DNA of 32,523 nt from Pseudaeromonas sp041911695 (lineage in GTDB: Bacteria > Pseudomonadota > Gammaproteobacteria > Enterobacterales > Aeromonadaceae), in assembly GCA_041911695.1 (NCBI GenBank), contig JAYROM010000117.1, forward strand, positions 1 to 32,523, written 5' to 3'. Within the stretch, counting starts at the first letter, position 1. Each line of letters begins with the position of its first letter. Under the pieces are notes generated by a model. It saw only the letters and a program-made list of their open reading frames with translations. It had not been told where the DNA came from and made no database searches. Positions 16,027 through 24,424 of the stretch are shown piece by piece. The position numbers and the translations under genes were made by a program.

Positions 16027-16727
16027 TGAACGCGTTCACCCCATCACCGCTGGTGACGGCCAGCGCTGAGCATCAGGACCCGGTTCGTCCCTATCGGTTT
16101 CCCCATCTGCCGTTTGCCGGTCAGGCGGTGAGCGCGCCAGACCCGCAACAAGCCTGGCAGCAGGGTTTCGACCAAGGGCAGGAGCAGGGGTATCGTGTCG
16201 GCCATGAGGCGGGGCGCGAAGCCGGTTATACCGATGGTTTGCAGCAAGGGCGCGCCGATGGCCAGCAGCAGGGGTTTGCCCACGGCGATGGCCAGGGCCG
16301 CGCGCGCTTCGATCGGGCGGCCGCGCCGCTGCAGGCGCTGATCGGCCAGCTGCAAGCCTGGCAACAGGCGCAACGTCCGCTGCAACGTGATCTGCTGTTA
16401 CAGCTGGTCAGCCAGGTGGCGCAACAGGTGGTGCAGCGTGAGCTGCGCCAGACGCCGGATGCGATGCTGGCGTTGGTGGAGCGGGTGCTGGATAGCCTGC
16501 CGGTCGAGCCGGAGAGTTTGACCTTATGGCTACATCCAGATGATTGCGCGGCGCTGGCCGCCGTCGGCGTCACTGAGTGTGGTGGCTGGCCGCTGCGCCC
16601 GGCGCCGACCTTGCAGCGCGGGGATTGCCGCATCGACTGCCCGGACAGCACCATTGAGTCGTTGTGTGCTGACCGGCTACAGCAGTCGCTGGATCACGTC
16701 GCCACCCTGCTGGCAGGAAGCGTCTGA
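16026..16727 (+). CDS. fliH: Flagellar export ATPase regulator FliH
   Basis: FliH binds and restrains the export ATPase FliI and links it to the C-ring. The 233-residue protein contains the hallmark glycine-repeat region (GFDQGQEQGYRVGHEAGREAGYTDGLQQGRADGQ, about 48-80, GxxxG repeats) followed by a coiled coil and the V-ATPase-like C-terminal domain. Its position between fliG and fliI, with single-base overlaps at both ends, supports the call. Confidence 0.93.
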   Translation: MNAFTPSPLVTASAEHQDPVRPYRFPHLPFAGQAVSAPDPQQAWQQGFDQGQEQGYRVGHEAGREAGYTDGLQQGRADGQQQGFAHGDGQGRARFDRAAAPLQALIGQLQAWQQAQRPLQRDLLLQLVSQVAQQVVQRELRQTPDAMLALVERVLDSLPVEPESLTLWLHPDDCAALAAVGVTECGGWPLRPAPTLQRGDCRIDCPDSTIESLCADRLQQSLDHVATLLAGSV

Positions 16728-18043
16728 TGCTGGAGGACTGGTATCACCAACTGCTGGCGCAACCCTTGCCCGCGATCGAGGTCTGTCGCCATTACGGTCG
16801 TCTGGTGCGGGTCACCGGTCTGACGTTGGCGGTGGCTGGCTGCCCGATGCCGCTCGGTCAGCGCTGCCAGATTGAGGCGGCGCACGGGGTGGTTGAGGCC
16901 GAGGTGGTCGGATTCGATCATGCCTACACCTATCTGATGCCGCTGGCTGAGGCCGGTGCGCTGCAGGCCGGGGCGCGGGTGCGTCCGCTGGTCGGCAGTG
17001 AGACCCTCTATCTGGGCGATCATCTGCTTGGTCGGGTGGTGGATGGCCTGCTGCAACCGCTGGATGGCCAGCCGTTGCTGCCCGCCGGGGAGGCGGTGCG
17101 CTGGCATGGGTCGTCCCCCAATCCGTTATTACGTCATCCGGTCAGTCAGCCGCTGGATGTCGGGGTGCGCTGTCTGAACGCCCTGCTGACGCCGGGCAAG
17201 GGCCAGCGCATGGGGCTGTTTGCTGGCTCCGGGGTCGGTAAGAGCATGCTGCTTGGCATGATGACCCGTTTTACCAGTGCCCAGATTGTGATTGTCGGCC
17301 TGATTGGCGAGCGTGGTCGTGAGGTGCGTGAGTTTATCGAGCAGGCGCTCGGCGAAGAGGGACGGCGGCGGGCGATAGTGGTCGCCGCCCCGGCAGACCA
17401 GTCGCCCTTGTTGCGCCTGCGCGCGGCCCAGCTCTGTCATCGGTTGGCTGAGTATTACCGTGACCGTGGCCAGGATGTGTTGCTGTTGATGGACTCGCTG
17501 ACCCGCTACGCCCAGGCGCAGCGTGAGATTGGTCTGGCGATTGGTGAGCCGCCGGCGACCCGTGGCTATCCGCCGTCGGTGTTCTCGATGCTGACCAAGC
17601 TGGTTGAGCGCGCCGGCAACGGCGCCTCGGCCCAGGGCAGCCTGACCGCCTTCTATACCGTGCTCGCCGAGGGGGATGACCAGCAGGACCCGATTGCCGA
17701 TGCGGCACGTGCCATCCTCGATGGCCATGTGGTGCTGAGCCGTACCCTGGCCGAACAGGGGCACTATCCGGCGATTGATGTGAATGCCTCGGTCAGCCGT
17801 GTGATGCCGCAGGTGGTCCCCGCCGCCCAGTTGCAGTTGGCCACCCGATTACGCCAGTTGCTCGGTCGTTACCAGCAGGTGCGCGAGCTGCTACCACTCG
17901 GTGCCTATCAACCGGGTCATGACAGTGAGCTGGATGAGGCGGTACGCCGCTATCCGCAGCTGGCGGCCTTTCTGCGCCAGGATCTGCACGAGCGCAGCAA
18001 TGGTGAGCAGAGTATGCAGGCGCTGCAGGCGGTGCTGGCATGA
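16727..18043 (+). CDS. fliI: Flagellar type III export ATPase FliI
   Basis: FliI is the F1-beta-like ATPase that helps unfold and deliver export substrates. The 438-residue protein has Walker A GLFAGSGVGKS (about 163-173), the signature GERGREVREFIEQALG, Walker B LLLMDSLTRYAQAQREIGLAIGEPPATRGYPPSVF and the arginine-finger region of the family. Length and motifs are all normal. It shares ATGATG with the start of fliJ (4-nt overlap). Confidence 0.97.
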   Translation: MLEDWYHQLLAQPLPAIEVCRHYGRLVRVTGLTLAVAGCPMPLGQRCQIEAAHGVVEAEVVGFDHAYTYLMPLAEAGALQAGARVRPLVGSETLYLGDHLLGRVVDGLLQPLDGQPLLPAGEAVRWHGSSPNPLLRHPVSQPLDVGVRCLNALLTPGKGQRMGLFAGSGVGKSMLLGMMTRFTSAQIVIVGLIGERGREVREFIEQALGEEGRRRAIVVAAPADQSPLLRLRAAQLCHRLAEYYRDRGQDVLLLMDSLTRYAQAQREIGLAIGEPPATRGYPPSVFSMLTKLVERAGNGASAQGSLTAFYTVLAEGDDQQDPIADAARAILDGHVVLSRTLAEQGHYPAIDVNASVSRVMPQVVPAAQLQLATRLRQLLGRYQQVRELLPLGAYQPGHDSELDEAVRRYPQLAAFLRQDLHERSNGEQSMQALQAVLA

Positions 18044-18447
18044 TGGCGCGTTATCTGGCGCTGCAGCAGCAAGCGCTGGCCGAACTCGGTGAGCGCCGTG
18101 CCGCCTTGCAGGCGGATGTGCTGCGCGAGCAACAACGTGTGCGCCAGTTACGTGAACTGCTGGCCAATCTCGGTGTGGCGCTGGATTTGCGCCAGGGGTT
18201 GGTGCGTGACAACTACTACCAGATGCAGCGCAACCTGCAGCGCCTGCTCACCCAACAGCAGGACAAGGCGTTGGTGGCGGAACAGGCGTTGGCGGTGGCC
18301 ACGGAGGCGGTGCGCGAGCAGCTGGGCCGCGTCAAGGGGTTGGAATTATTGCTGCGCCAGCGTGAGGCGGCCGGGGTCGCCCGTCAGTTGCGTCGCGAGC
18401 AACAGCAACTTGACGAGTTCAATACGGTACGTTACCGCCGGGGGTGA
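18040..18447 (+). CDS. fliJ: Flagellar export protein FliJ
   Basis: FliJ is a two-helix coiled-coil stalk of the export ATPase, comparable to F1 gamma. The 135-residue protein is almost entirely helical heptad sequence rich in Leu, Gln, Arg and Glu, for example LRELLANLGVALDLRQG and QQDKALVAEQALAVATEAV. It starts within the fliI stop. Its last 29 nt overlap the 3' end of the convergent flgN. Identity rests on coiled-coil character plus the conserved fliI-fliJ order. Confidence 0.88.
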   Translation: MMARYLALQQQALAELGERRAALQADVLREQQRVRQLRELLANLGVALDLRQGLVRDNYYQMQRNLQRLLTQQQDKALVAEQALAVATEAVREQLGRVKGLELLLRQREAAGVARQLRREQQQLDEFNTVRYRRG

Positions 18448-18871
18448 CCGGGGCGTAGTCGCTGGAGGGCTCGCCGTAGAGCATGCGACGGATCACCTCA
18501 TACTGGGTCACCAGCAAGCGGCCATTGATGTCATTCTGCTGCTGGCACTGGGTAACCAGTTGCTGCAACTGTTTCCATTGTGGGGTCAACCGGGTGGTGA
18601 GTGGCGTGGGCAGCCGGTTCATCAGGTCACGCATGCCATGGTCACTGGCATCCAGCCCGAGTTGGCTGAGTAACTGGGTGCGCTGGCCGGCGCTGTCGCG
18701 TAAGCGGCTGAGCAGCGATTGCTGACGACTCAGCAGTTCGGTCAAGGCGCGCACATCACGGCGGCGGAGCAGGCTATGTTGTTCATTCAGCAGACGTTTG
18801 AGCTGCTGGTAATCAGCCAGGTCAATTTGCACGCCGCTGACAATCTGTTGCAGGCACTCTTTCGGGCTCAT
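18419..18871 (-). CDS. flgN: Flagellar chaperone FlgN
   Basis: FlgN is the cytosolic chaperone for the hook-filament junction proteins FlgK and FlgL. The 150-residue protein is helical: LADYQQLKRLLNEQHSLLRRRD, LTELLSRQQSLLSRL, and a C-terminal helix NDINGRLLVTQYEVIRRML that resembles the substrate-binding helix of FlgN. It overlaps the flgM stop by 4 nt (ATGA-type coupling) and converges on fliJ with a 29-nt overlap. Sequence conservation in this family is low; position next to flgM is the strongest support. Confidence 0.87.
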   Translation of the reverse strand: MSPKECLQQIVSGVQIDLADYQQLKRLLNEQHSLLRRRDVRALTELLSRQQSLLSRLRDSAGQRTQLLSQLGLDASDHGMRDLMNRLPTPLTTRLTPQWKQLQQLVTQCQQQNDINGRLLVTQYEVIRRMLYGEPSSDYAPVTPGGNVPY

Positions 18872-19167
18872 CCGCGATGCATCTCCAGAATGGCCTGGCT
18901 CAATGCCTGCGGATCCAGTGATAACTGGCCTTCGCTCAGCGCCTGGCGGATGCTGTCGACGCGCGCCATATCGATGTCGCTGCTGTCATCGAGGGTCGCG
19001 CCGGCTTCATCCAGCCACTGCGCCACATCACTGGCCTGGTAGTCATCACTGCTGCTGGTTGTGCTGCTGACACTGCGGACTGACGTCACTGGGCTGACCA
19101 CCATCTGGCCGGTGCTGGTCACCATCAGACTGCTCAAAGAGCTTTTGTCCTCACCCGAAATTTTCAT
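18868..19167 (-). CDS. flgM: Anti-sigma-28 factor FlgM
   Basis: FlgM holds the flagellar sigma factor inactive until the hook is finished, then is exported. The 99-residue protein starts MKISGEDKSSLSSL, has a disordered Ser/Thr/Val-rich N-terminal half and the conserved C-terminal sigma-binding block IDMARVDSIRQALSEGQLSLDPQALSQAIL (about 63-93). Here its partner should be the lateral sigma factor LafS, whose gene is not in the window. It is followed by flgN and preceded by a promoter-like element shared with fliM. GGAG lies close before the ATG. Confidence 0.93.
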   Translation of the reverse strand: MKISGEDKSSLSSLMVTSTGQMVVSPVTSVRSVSSTTSSSDDYQASDVAQWLDEAGATLDDSSDIDMARVDSIRQALSEGQLSLDPQALSQAILEMHRG

Positions 19168-19197
19168 GACGTCTCCTGCAATCTGTCTCGTGGAGAT

Positions 19198-19225
19198 ATA
19201 GCGACACTTCCGGGCGGAAACTTTA
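19198..19225 (-). promoter_or_regulatory. Candidate sigma-28-type promoter before flgM
   Basis: On the minus strand, TAAAGTTT (19225-19218) is followed after 12 nt by GTCGCTAT (19205-19198). Five of eight -10 positions match GCCGATAA, and the -35 is exact. It ends 30 nt before the flgM ATG, leaving room for a start site and a GGAG ribosome site. flgM commonly has a late, sigma-28-dependent promoter. The fliM upstream region has the same -35, spacing and GTCGCT core. Confidence 0.6.
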
Positions 19226-19271
19226 GGTCTTTGCGTGTAAAGGCGGTGACACCGGCATCAGGTGTCTGTGA

Positions 19272-20081
19272 TCAATATCGGGTTTCTACCTCATGGTCGG
19301 CGGTGATCTGCGCCCGGATCCGTTTACCGGTGGCCAGATTATGCACCGGGATGATGTCTCCCAGACTGCCATCCGCATCAGCCTCGCCCTGGGTGCTGGC
19401 ACTGAAACCGGCCTCGCGGGCATAGATGGTCACCGGATCCCCCTTGTGCACGGCCAGGGGGGCGCCGAGCCGGTCGGGGCTGAGTAACTCGCCGGCATTC
19501 ATTCGACGCAGGGTGCGATAGCCGGTCAGCGGTTGACTGGCCGGGGTGAAACTGCGACGCAGGTCGGTGACCTCCATCACCTGCGCCCGCAGATCGCTGG
19601 CGACCAACGCATGCTGTTTGTCCAGCCCCTGCGCTGCCACCCACACCGGCAAGGTCAGGGTGACCCGCACCTCGCCGCGGGTTTTCCAGCCCGGATGGTC
19701 GTCACACTGCAGCAGATAGTTCTGTGTCCCCCACGCTGGCGCTGCTGGGTTGCTGCGATTCATGCGCACTGGTTGCTGACAAGGGGGCAGATGGGCACTG
19801 CCCGCGGGTAACCACGCCTTCACCGCACTTTGGGTCTGCTGCCAGCCCTGGCTGGCGATCTGCTGGGTCAAGGCGGTCTGCGCCAACTCGGTCAATCCGG
19901 TGAGCAGGGTCTGCTGTACGGCGGTAGGCGGCGTCTGTGCCGGGGCCGCTGTGGCGAGCACGGGGGCGAGGGGGCCGAGCAGCGGAAATAGCAGCCACCT
20001 ACCGGTCAGCCAGCGCGGCAGTCGAGGCGGAAAGGGGGCTTCCGCCTGATGGGGGATTGCGGGATGTTTAATATTCAACAT
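19272..20081 (-). CDS. flgA: P-ring assembly chaperone FlgA
   Basis: FlgA is the periplasmic chaperone for the FlgI P ring. The C-terminal SAF/FlgA domain is clear: ALVASDLRAQVMEVTDLRR, YRTLRRMNAGELLSPDRLGAP, VHKGDPVTIYAREAGFSASTQGEADADGSLGDIIPVHNLATGKRI. The N-terminal region has a hydrophobic signal-like stretch (LLFPLLGPLAPVLATAAPA) preceded by an unusually long leader of about 30 residues from the ATG at 20081. The frame also extends to a TTG at 20138. Neither start has a good ribosome site, so the start is uncertain. It is divergent from flgB and followed by flgM after 104 nt. Confidence 0.9.
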   Translation of the reverse strand: MLNIKHPAIPHQAEAPFPPRLPRWLTGRWLLFPLLGPLAPVLATAAPAQTPPTAVQQTLLTGLTELAQTALTQQIASQGWQQTQSAVKAWLPAGSAHLPPCQQPVRMNRSNPAAPAWGTQNYLLQCDDHPGWKTRGEVRVTLTLPVWVAAQGLDKQHALVASDLRAQVMEVTDLRRSFTPASQPLTGYRTLRRMNAGELLSPDRLGAPLAVHKGDPVTIYAREAGFSASTQGEADADGSLGDIIPVHNLATGKRIRAQITADHEVETRY

Positions 20082-20107
20082 GTTGATATTTAACAATAAA
20101 AATCTTA

Positions 20108-20123
20108 TGGCATGACTTTTGTT
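20108..20123 (+). promoter_or_regulatory. Candidate sigma-54 promoter for the flgB-flgL operon
   Basis: TGGCAT (20108-20113), 5 nt, TTGTT (20119-20123) matches the sigma-54 consensus TGGCAC-N5-TTGCA at 8 of 11 positions, including the -24 GG and the -12 G; the -12 C is T. It lies 45 nt before the likely flgB GTG in the AT-rich gap between the divergent flgA and flgB. A sigma-54 promoter here fits the presence of the sigma-54 activator LafK in the cluster. Confidence 0.55.
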
Positions 20124-20168
20124 AACTGATTCTCGCAAAGCGTGACCCCAAGCTCAACAGGAGGCGGT

Positions 20169-20537
20169 GTGGGAATTCATTTCGAGGAGGCATTGGGGCT
20201 GTCGCCCTATGCCCTGCAGCTCAAACTGGACCGTGCAGAAGCCATCTCCAGCAATCTGGCCAACGTCGATACCCCGGGGTATCTGGCGCGGGATCTGGAC
20301 TATGCCTCGGTGATGGCGTCGGTGGAGACCACACTGGCCCAGGGCGATAGCGTGAGTGCCCCCAGCGGCGATGATCTGCTTTATCGCGTGCCCTATCAGA
20401 CCTCTCAGGATGGCAATACCGTTGAGCTGCAGGTTGAGCAGGGCAAGTTTGCCCAGAATGCGGTGGCTTTTGATACCAGCATTACCTTCCTTAACCAGCA
20501 ATTCAAAGGGCTGAAAACCGCGATTGAGGGGAGCTAG
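20169..20537 (+). CDS. flgB: Flagellar proximal rod protein FlgB
   Basis: FlgB is a proximal rod subunit. From the GTG at 20169 the protein has 122 residues beginning (M)GIHFEEALGLSPYALQLKLDRAE and then AISSNLANVDTPGYLARDLDY, the rod/hook N-terminal signature. A C-terminal helix (NAVAFDTSITFLNQQFKGLKTAIEG) matches the family. The frame extends to another GTG at 20142, but AGGAGG at 20159-20164 immediately precedes 20169, and the shorter product aligns better with FlgB. First gene of the flgB-L operon. Confidence 0.92.
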   Translation: MGIHFEEALGLSPYALQLKLDRAEAISSNLANVDTPGYLARDLDYASVMASVETTLAQGDSVSAPSGDDLLYRVPYQTSQDGNTVELQVEQGKFAQNAVAFDTSITFLNQQFKGLKTAIEGS

Positions 20538-20539
20538 AC

Positions 20540-20965
20540 ATGTCGTTCGACAATATCTATGACATCGCGGCCAGTGCCATGCGCGCGCAGACCGTGCGCC
20601 TCGACACTGTCGCCTCCAATCTGGCCAACGCCGACAGTGCCGCCGGCAGCGCGGACGAGGCCTACCATGCGGTGCGTCCGGTGTTTCAGAGCGTCTATCA
20701 GCAGGTACAGGAGACCGGGGCGCTGGGCTCCGCCAGTGTGGCGATTGCTGATGTGGTCGCCAGCCAGGATGCGCCACTCAAGCGTTATGAGCCGGGCAAT
20801 CCACTGGCCGACAGCGATGGTTATGTCTGGTACGCCAACATCAACAGCATGGAAGAGATGGCGGACATGATGAGTGCATCACGCAGTTTTGAAAGCAGTA
20901 TCGAAGTCCTGAAACGCCTGGGCAGCATGCAGCAGGGGCTGCTCGGCCTCGGTGAACAGAGTTAA
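20540..20965 (+). CDS. flgC: Flagellar proximal rod protein FlgC
   Basis: FlgC is a proximal rod subunit. The 141-residue protein starts MSFDNIYDIAASAMRAQTVRLDTVASNLANAD, the standard FlgC N-terminal helix, with VRPVFQSVYQQV next and the C-terminal PLADSDGYVWYANINSMEEMADMMSASRSFESSIEVL pattern. It begins 2 nt after the flgB stop. Confidence 0.95.
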   Translation: MSFDNIYDIAASAMRAQTVRLDTVASNLANADSAAGSADEAYHAVRPVFQSVYQQVQETGALGSASVAIADVVASQDAPLKRYEPGNPLADSDGYVWYANINSMEEMADMMSASRSFESSIEVLKRLGSMQQGLLGLGEQS

Positions 20966-20976
20966 GGAGCGCCCAC

Positions 20977-21639
20977 ATGACCATCAGTGCCGTTTCATCC
21001 TCGAGCAGTAGCTCCTCCTCCAGCTCCAGTAGCACGGTGAGCAGCTCCTCGGATTCGACCTCCAGCGATCTGCAGATTGAGTTTATCGACCTGCTGGTGG
21101 CCCAAATCCAGAATCAGGACCCGACCGATCCGCAAGACTCCAGCGAATATGTCACCCAGTTGTCGCAGCTGAGCATGGTCCAGTCGCTGGAGAGTCTGGA
21201 GAGCCTGCAGACTACCTCGAACAGTGATGTCGAGGATCTGACCGCGCTGCAGAGTACCAATCTGGTCGGCAAGCAGGTGTTGAGTGAAACCGACAGTACC
21301 ACCTTGAGCAGCAGCGGCAGCGTCAGCGGTCAGGTGACGCTGGACAGTGCCGCCGACAGCATGACCGTCTCGGTCTATGACAGCTCGGGCAATCTGGTGA
21401 GCAGCGATACCACCAGTGGCCCGACCGCCGGGACCTACAGCTTCAGCTTTGATGATCTGGATGCTGGCACCTATAGCGTGACGATTCAGACCACCAGTAG
21501 CGGTACGACGACCACCCAGACGCCGTACCTGAATTCGACCGTCCAGTCGGTCACCCTGAATGATGACGGGGTGGAGCTGAACCTGGCCGGAGGCAGCAGC
21601 GTCAGCCTGGATGACGTGGTCAGTGTTACCCAATCCTAA
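20977..21639 (+). CDS. flgD: Hook cap / hook scaffold protein FlgD
   Basis: FlgD caps the growing hook and is discarded when it is done. The 220-residue protein has the conserved FlgD block DLQIEFIDLLVAQIQNQDPTDPQDSSEYVTQLSQLSMVQSLESL (about 31-74), a short linker, and the C-terminal FlgD Ig-like / tudor domains (SGQVTLDSAADSMTVSVYDSSGNLV ... GTYSFSFDDLDAGTYSVTIQT). The N-terminus carries a 13-serine run (residues 7-19, after MTISAV), encoded by mixed TCN and AGY codons, which is unusual. AAGGAG lies upstream. Confidence 0.95.
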   Translation: MTISAVSSSSSSSSSSSSSTVSSSSDSTSSDLQIEFIDLLVAQIQNQDPTDPQDSSEYVTQLSQLSMVQSLESLESLQTTSNSDVEDLTALQSTNLVGKQVLSETDSTTLSSSGSVSGQVTLDSAADSMTVSVYDSSGNLVSSDTTSGPTAGTYSFSFDDLDAGTYSVTIQTTSSGTTTTQTPYLNSTVQSVTLNDDGVELNLAGGSSVSLDDVVSVTQS

Positions 21640-21668
21640 GCAGGACAAACTCTTTAAGGACGTCGCAT

Positions 21669-22871
21669 ATGTCAATGTATACCATCGGGATGAGCGGGCT
21701 GTTGGCCACCAGTGATGCGCTGGATACCGTCAGTAACAACATCGCCAACGCCTCGACCGCCGGCTTTAAATCTTCGGCCACGGCGTTTACCGCCGTGTAC
21801 AGCGGCGGGCAGGCCGGTGGGGTCGAGGCCTCGACCGTGACCCAGAGTTTCTCCACTGACGGCTCGCTGGTCGAGACCGGTAGCGATCTGGATCTGGCGA
21901 TTTCCGGCAGCGGCTTCTTTGTGATCAGCAATGGCAACACCACCGCGTACACCCGCGCCGGTGAGTTCTCGGTTGACTCCGATAACAATGTGGTGACCAG
22001 TAGCGGCTGGAACCTGCAGGGGTATACGGTGAATGCCGAGGGGGAGCTGGAGCTCGGTCAGGTCACGGACCTCAAGGTGAGCAGTACCACCATGGCGGCC
22101 AAAGCCTCGACCACGCTGGATCTTGCGTCGAACATGAATAGCTCGGCGACCACCATCACCGACACCTTCGATGCCAGTGACAGCTCGACCTACAACTACT
22201 CCACCACCTCGACCCTGTATGACTCGCAGGGGGCGGAGCACACCCTGAGCCAGTACTACGTCAAGACCGGTGACAATACCTGGAGTGTCTACTACACCGT
22301 CGACGGGGAGGCACTGACCGACAGCAGCGGTACCGCCGTCAGCACGACACTGACCTTTGACACCGATGGGGCCCTGACCTCGCCGACCTCTGCCGTCACG
22401 CTGAGCATTGACCTGGACAGCACCGATGACATCAGCCTGAGCATCGACTACAGCGACTTTACCCAGTACAGCTCGGACTTCTCCACCACCACCAATGAGG
22501 CGGATGGCTACACCGCCGGCACCTTGTCGGATGTCTACTTTGATGATGATGGCTACCTGTATGCCACCTACAGCAACGGCGAGACCGTACTGCAGGGGCA
22601 AGTGGTGCTGGCCACCTTTGTCAACGTCGATGGCCTGGAGCAGGGCGACGGCACCGTCTGGTATGCGACCAGTGAGTCGGGCAACGCCATCCTGTCGACC
22701 CCGGGTTCGGGCACGGCCGGTACCCTGACTGTCGGCTCGTATGAGGACTCCAACGTGGATATCACCACCGAGCTGGTGGACCTGATGTCGTTGCAGCGCA
22801 ACTACCAAGCCAACTCCAAGGTGCTGACCACGGCCAGCGATCTCTCCAGCGTGTTGTTCAACGCCTTCTAA
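21669..22871 (+). CDS. flgE: Flagellar hook protein FlgE
   Basis: FlgE builds the hook. The 400-residue protein has the axial N-terminal motif GMSGLLATSDALDTVSNNIANASTAGFKSS, the GSGFFVISNGNTTAYTRAGEFSVDSDNNVV block, a Ser/Thr/Asp-rich variable middle domain (about 150-300), and the C-terminal axial helix SNVDITTELVDLMSLQRNYQANSKVLTTASDL. Length is typical of gammaproteobacterial FlgE. It lies 29 nt after flgD. The whole protein is very rich in Ser and Thr and almost free of Lys, as are its neighbours flgD, flgK and flgL. Confidence 0.96.
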   Translation: MSMYTIGMSGLLATSDALDTVSNNIANASTAGFKSSATAFTAVYSGGQAGGVEASTVTQSFSTDGSLVETGSDLDLAISGSGFFVISNGNTTAYTRAGEFSVDSDNNVVTSSGWNLQGYTVNAEGELELGQVTDLKVSSTTMAAKASTTLDLASNMNSSATTITDTFDASDSSTYNYSTTSTLYDSQGAEHTLSQYYVKTGDNTWSVYYTVDGEALTDSSGTAVSTTLTFDTDGALTSPTSAVTLSIDLDSTDDISLSIDYSDFTQYSSDFSTTTNEADGYTAGTLSDVYFDDDGYLYATYSNGETVLQGQVVLATFVNVDGLEQGDGTVWYATSESGNAILSTPGSGTAGTLTVGSYEDSNVDITTELVDLMSLQRNYQANSKVLTTASDLSSVLFNAF

Positions 22872-22884
22872 TGGCAGGTCATTC

Positions 22885-23622
22885 GTGGAAAAGGTGATTT
22901 ATACCGCCATGTCCGGGGCCCAGCATGCCCTGCAGGCGCAACAGATTCATGCCAACAACCTGGCCAACGTGGCGACCACCGGCTTTCGTGCCGATTACGA
23001 ACGGGTGATGGCGCAGGCGGTGCAGGGCGATGGTTACGACAGCCGGGTGATGGCGACCGAGCTCGCGCCCGGGACCGACTTTACCAGTGCGGCGCTGGTC
23101 AAGACCGGCAACAAGCTGGATGTCGGCATCCGCGGCGATGGCTGGCTGGCGGTGCAGACCAGCGACGGCGAGGAGGCTTATACCCGCGCCGGTGATCTGG
23201 CGGTGAGCAGTACCGGTGCCCTGACCTTGCATGGTCAGCCGGTCCTCGGCGATGCCGGCGAGCTGGTGTTGCCCGATTACCGCGACATGGATATCGGTAC
23301 CGACGGCACCATCTCGGTCACCCCGCCAGGCGGCGGGGCCATGCTCGAGGTTGGCCGGCTCAAGCTGGTCAACCCGGATACCTCACAACTGACCAAGGGC
23401 AGCGATGGCCTGTTTCGCCTGACCAGCGGCGGTCAGGCCGAGCGCGATGACAATGTGGTGGTGGCCAGTGGTTACCTGGAGGACTCCAACGTCAACGCCA
23501 TCGACGAGATGGTGCAGAGCCTGCAGATGAGCCGCACCTTCGAGTTACAGGTCAAGCTGATGAAAAGTGCCGATGAACAGGCCCAACAGGGCAATGAACT
23601 GGTTTCCGGTTCCTCAAGTTAA
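22885..23622 (+). CDS. flgF: Flagellar proximal rod protein FlgF
   Basis: FlgF is a proximal rod protein paralogous to FlgG. The 245-residue protein starts (GTG) MEKVIYTAMSGAQHALQAQQIHANNLANVATTGFRADYERV, followed by the DGWLAVQTSDGEEAYTRAGDLAVSSTG block and the C-terminal LEDSNVNAIDEMVQSLQMSRTFELQVKLMKSADEQA helix. Length is normal. It lies 13 nt after flgE and 12 nt before flgG. Confidence 0.95.
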   Translation: MEKVIYTAMSGAQHALQAQQIHANNLANVATTGFRADYERVMAQAVQGDGYDSRVMATELAPGTDFTSAALVKTGNKLDVGIRGDGWLAVQTSDGEEAYTRAGDLAVSSTGALTLHGQPVLGDAGELVLPDYRDMDIGTDGTISVTPPGGGAMLEVGRLKLVNPDTSQLTKGSDGLFRLTSGGQAERDDNVVVASGYLEDSNVNAIDEMVQSLQMSRTFELQVKLMKSADEQAQQGNELVSGSSS

Positions 23623-23634
23623 GAGAGTTGATCC

Positions 23635-24420
23635 ATGCAGAGTGCATTGTGGGTAAGCAAGACCGGCCTGGCGGCGATGGATGCCAAATTGACCACCATC
23701 TCCAACAATCTGGCCAACGTCGATACCACCGGCTTCAAGAAGGACCGGGTATCGTTTCAGGATCTCTACTATCAGGTACAGACCCAGCCCGGGGCCAAGC
23801 TCGATCAGCAGAACGAGTCGCCGAGTGGTATCCAGCTCGGCACCGGGGTGCGGGTGGTCGGCACGCAGAAGGTGTTTACCAGTGGCGACACCAAAACCAC
23901 CAGTAACCAGCTGGATCTGGCGATTGATGGTAATGGCTTCTTCAAGGTTGAGCTGCCCAACGGTGAAACCGCCTATACCCGTGATGGGGCGTTCCAGGTC
24001 AACGCCGAGAGCGTGATCGTCAATGCCTCCGGTCTGCCGCTGCAGCCGCAAATCACGGTGCCGGCCAACACCACGGCGATCACCATCGGCACCGATGGCA
24101 CCGTCAGTGCCACGGTGAGCGGTGAGTCGACCGCGCAGAGTCTGGGGCAGATCACGGTGGCCAACTTCGTCAATCCGGCGGGCCTGAAGGCGACCGGTGG
24201 CAACCTGTACCAGGCGACCGAAGCCTCGGGCGATGCCGTGGAAGGGGTGCCGGGCGAAGAGTCCTACGGCTCGCTCAAACAGTATGCGCTGGAGAGCTCC
24301 AACGTCAGTGTGGTCGAGGAGATGGTCGATATGATCGCCACCCAGCGCGCCTATGAAATGAATGCCAAGGTGGTCTCCGCCGCGGATCAGATGCTGCAGT
24401 ACGTCAGCCAGAATATGTAA
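23635..24420 (+). CDS. flgG: Flagellar distal rod protein FlgG
   Basis: FlgG forms the distal rod, the drive shaft through the L and P rings. The 261-residue protein is a full match to the family: SALWVSKTGLAAMDAKLTTISNNLANVDTTGFKKDRVSFQDLYYQ (residues 3-47), GIQLGTGVRVVGTQKVFTSGD, the GNGFFKVELPNGETAYTRDGAFQVN block, and the C-terminal ALESSNVSVVEEMVDMIATQRAYEMNAKVVSAADQML. Ends 4 nt before flgH. Confidence 0.97.
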   Translation: MQSALWVSKTGLAAMDAKLTTISNNLANVDTTGFKKDRVSFQDLYYQVQTQPGAKLDQQNESPSGIQLGTGVRVVGTQKVFTSGDTKTTSNQLDLAIDGNGFFKVELPNGETAYTRDGAFQVNAESVIVNASGLPLQPQITVPANTTAITIGTDGTVSATVSGESTAQSLGQITVANFVNPAGLKATGGNLYQATEASGDAVEGVPGEESYGSLKQYALESSNVSVVEEMVDMIATQRAYEMNAKVVSAADQMLQYVSQNM

Positions 24421-24424
24421 GCGG

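Noticed and set aside
21672..22808. Long minus-strand frame (378 codons) opposite flgE
   Set aside because: It mirrors the biased Ser/Thr codons of flgE and has a Gly/Val/Arg-rich composition without motifs. Similar shadows lie opposite flhA, fliF, fliG and flgK; GC-rich coding bias accounts for them.
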